From positions 1-8,309 of the forward strand of contig JAAUTT010000159.1 of the NCBI GenBank assembly GCA_012031335.1: 8,309 nucleotides of DNA, read 5' to 3'. Both the position numbers and the translations under genes were made by a program. Numbering within the stretch: position 1 is the first letter of the stretch; each line of letters begins with the position of its first letter. This DNA comes from Bacteroidales bacterium. Lineage in GTDB: Bacteria; Bacteroidota; Bacteroidia; Bacteroidales; JAAUTT01. This document shows, in pieces, positions 6,689 through 8,309 of this stretch. Under the pieces are notes generated by a model, which was given only the letters and a program-made list of their open reading frames with translations, ran no database searches and was not told the origin of the DNA.

Positions 6689-8309
6689 TTATATCGAAAA
6701 CCAATAATTGAATTTTATCATAAAGATATTGTTGGGGACAACATCCGCAAGCCGCCTTGCAGCTCCTCTAAGCGGAGCATATCCGGGATTCAGCCAGTCA
6801 GTTCTTTCGTTCGACCAAACGATATAAAGCTGGGAACCTGGACGATATTCCCACCGAAACACGAGATTCGACCTCATTTGATTGAAATTGAAGTTTGGGT
6901 TATCAAAAGTGTAATCGGTAATTCCATCCGAATTTTCGTCGACATGGAAGCTGTTTTCGATGGTAACAGGGTTGATAATTTTAAATCGCTTGTTAAAGTC
7001 GTTGGCTTCTGGTTCTGTAATCAGCTTATAATTTGAGTATTTACCCACTGTAGCAAAAGGACTTCCATAGTATTGAACAGAAAGTTCCGGAGTAATGTGA
7101 TAATCAATCCTGAAAGTTAATCCGATAGTTTCCCTGGTTTAATGCTGGCAAAAAATATACTTATTGTCTGAGCCACTTCTTTTATTATCAACATACTGCA
7201 GGTTATCCTTATTTATGGAATAATCGGCATTTAATGACAAGCGAAGTTTGTCGGCAGGACGAACCGAAATACCAGCACTTATTCCCCAGAAACGATAAGC
7301 GTTATTATCGGAAAAATCGGCATCCATTTCTATTTCACCATTAATCCTTTTCGAATAGTCCGATCGTATAATGAATTCTTCCTGCCATATGGATGGTCGC
7401 AACATGGTTGGTCCCCCACGTAAAATCCGGGTATCGAGGTTCTCCCCAATATATGCAAGGGAATTTGCAACTGACCATTTATTCAGGAACTCGCCGTATA
7501 AGTTGAGAGCTCCACCTGAAGAAAGGTACTTCCCACTATAATCCCAAGTGTTATTTTGCTCAATGCCTACCCGATAGGTTCGAAAAACCGATACGGGTTT
7601 ATTCACAAAATAAGAAATAAGGTTTTGCTGATTTATGAGATCAGCCACCTGCATGTAACCTAAATCGTTAAGGTCCAACCCCGGAGACCGCCATCCTATT
7701 TCGGTGGAATATCGCCATAAGCCCTTACTACCCTTCCCGATTTTAATTTTTCCTCCATAACCTGAAAGTTGCGTCAGTGTGCTGTCGAATTTCAGATGCG
7801 ATGCATGAGGACGCTGATAATATCGGGCCGATGACAACTGTAGGCTCTGTATGGCTTGTTTATCACCGCTGATATTACTTCCAATCACTTTTGCTTCAAT
7901 AAAATATTCCTTATCATTCCAATAGTGCAGCAAATCCAAACCACCAGTATATGATTCCCTGTTTAGATTATTAAGGTGATTATCTTGAATAAAGCGGTTG
8001 GCAGAAGTAAATATTCCTCCGATAACAGTATTGCTTTTATTCAAATCCTGCTGCATCCGGGTTACCACATAATTGGTCAAAGGCTCAACCACAACACTTC
8101 GGTCACCTGAAGGCGTGTTAATTGTTGCTTTTTCATTGGCTGTAAGACTTTGAAGAACTCCAACGGATAGACCGCGTGCTGTTTTCCCGCTAAATTTAAT
8201 GGCGCTCAGGATGGTTGTATTATCGGGTGATTTTAAATACTCACCAATTTCGAGGTTAGGAGAATACGAAGGAGAATGACCAATTCGGCGGCTGTAAAAT
8301 AGGCTCATA
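6689..8309 (-). CDS. DUF5916 outer-membrane protein, N-terminus outside window (frameshifted in sequence)
   Basis: The gene enters from the right edge and ends at 6689, giving about 540 residues. It begins within the family-typical motif LFYSRRIGHSP and continues with long amphipathic beta-strand repeats: TARGLSVGVLQSLTA, FTSANRFI, YTGGLDLLHYW, YFIEAKVIGSNISG, LWRYSTEIGWRSPGLDLNDLGYMQ and ILRGGPTMLRPS. The end, LVFRWEYRPGSQLYIVWSN...NIFMIKFNYWFSI, is the usual C-terminus of DUF5916 proteins, which often carry a CBM9-like domain at the unseen N-terminus. It is probably an outer-membrane barrel; its substrate is unknown. A TAA at 7139-7141 interrupts the frame, but the same frame continues to GLTFRIDYHITPELSVQYYG and the remaining 119 residues. 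One extra T in the run at about 7149-7154 and one missing base near 7139 explain this. The ATG at 8308 is internal, not the start. Confidence 0.85.

Noticed and set aside
7139..7141. TAA as the true end of the DUF5916 protein, with a separate small gene at 6689-7048
   Set aside because: The same frame continues past the stop into the family's final barrel strands, and the small frame has no start context of its own.

Overview
The window is about 8.3 kb of AT-rich DNA from a member of the Bacteroidota, probably class Bacteroidia (a Bacteroidales/Marinilabiliales-like lineage; this is inference). The evidence is: an outer-membrane beta-barrel protein, a carboxypeptidase-regulatory-domain lipoprotein/surface-type protein, a DUF5916 barrel protein, a Tat-exported ferredoxin-type aldo/keto reductase, and promoters of the Bacteroidota type (TTG at -33, TAnnTTTG at -7). 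No ribosome-binding sites of the Shine-Dalgarno type stand out, as is usual for this phylum.

Layout, left to right: (1) 1-452 (+) the 3' end of an outer-membrane beta-barrel protein, followed by hairpins; (2) 659-1049 (+) a single-domain response regulator with all phosphorylation residues; (3) 1056-3190 (-) tex, an RNA-binding transcription accessory protein, convergent with the regulator and preceded by a textbook promoter; (4) 3313-4874 (+) a secreted protein with an N-terminal carboxypeptidase-regulatory-like domain and an uncharacterised body; (5) 4877-5158 (-) ppnP, a nucleoside phosphorylase; (6) 5300-6508 (+) a Tat-exported aldo/keto reductase with two C-terminal [4Fe-4S] motifs; (7) 6509-6688 an intergenic region with a degenerate repeat and a strong GC-rich hairpin; (8) 6689-8309 (-) the C-terminal two thirds of a DUF5916 outer-membrane protein, running off the right edge.

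The dominant property of the window is that almost every long gene is broken by single-base insertions or deletions, mostly in or next to homopolymer runs (about a dozen in total). Reading through them restores family-typical proteins in tex, the carboxypeptidase-regulatory protein, the reductase and the DUF5916 protein. Because a highly conserved housekeeping gene (tex) is hit as often as the others, I read these as uncorrected sequencing/assembly errors rather than pseudogenes. Gene coordinates below span the restored genes.

The genes do not form one pathway: orientation alternates (+ + - + - + -), so each is probably its own transcription unit. I see no CRISPR array, tRNA, rRNA, complete mobile element or clear new multi-gene system. 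The most unusual items are the reductase, which lacks three of the four classical catalytic residues while carrying two iron-sulfur cluster motifs, and the hairpin between 6619 and 6659.
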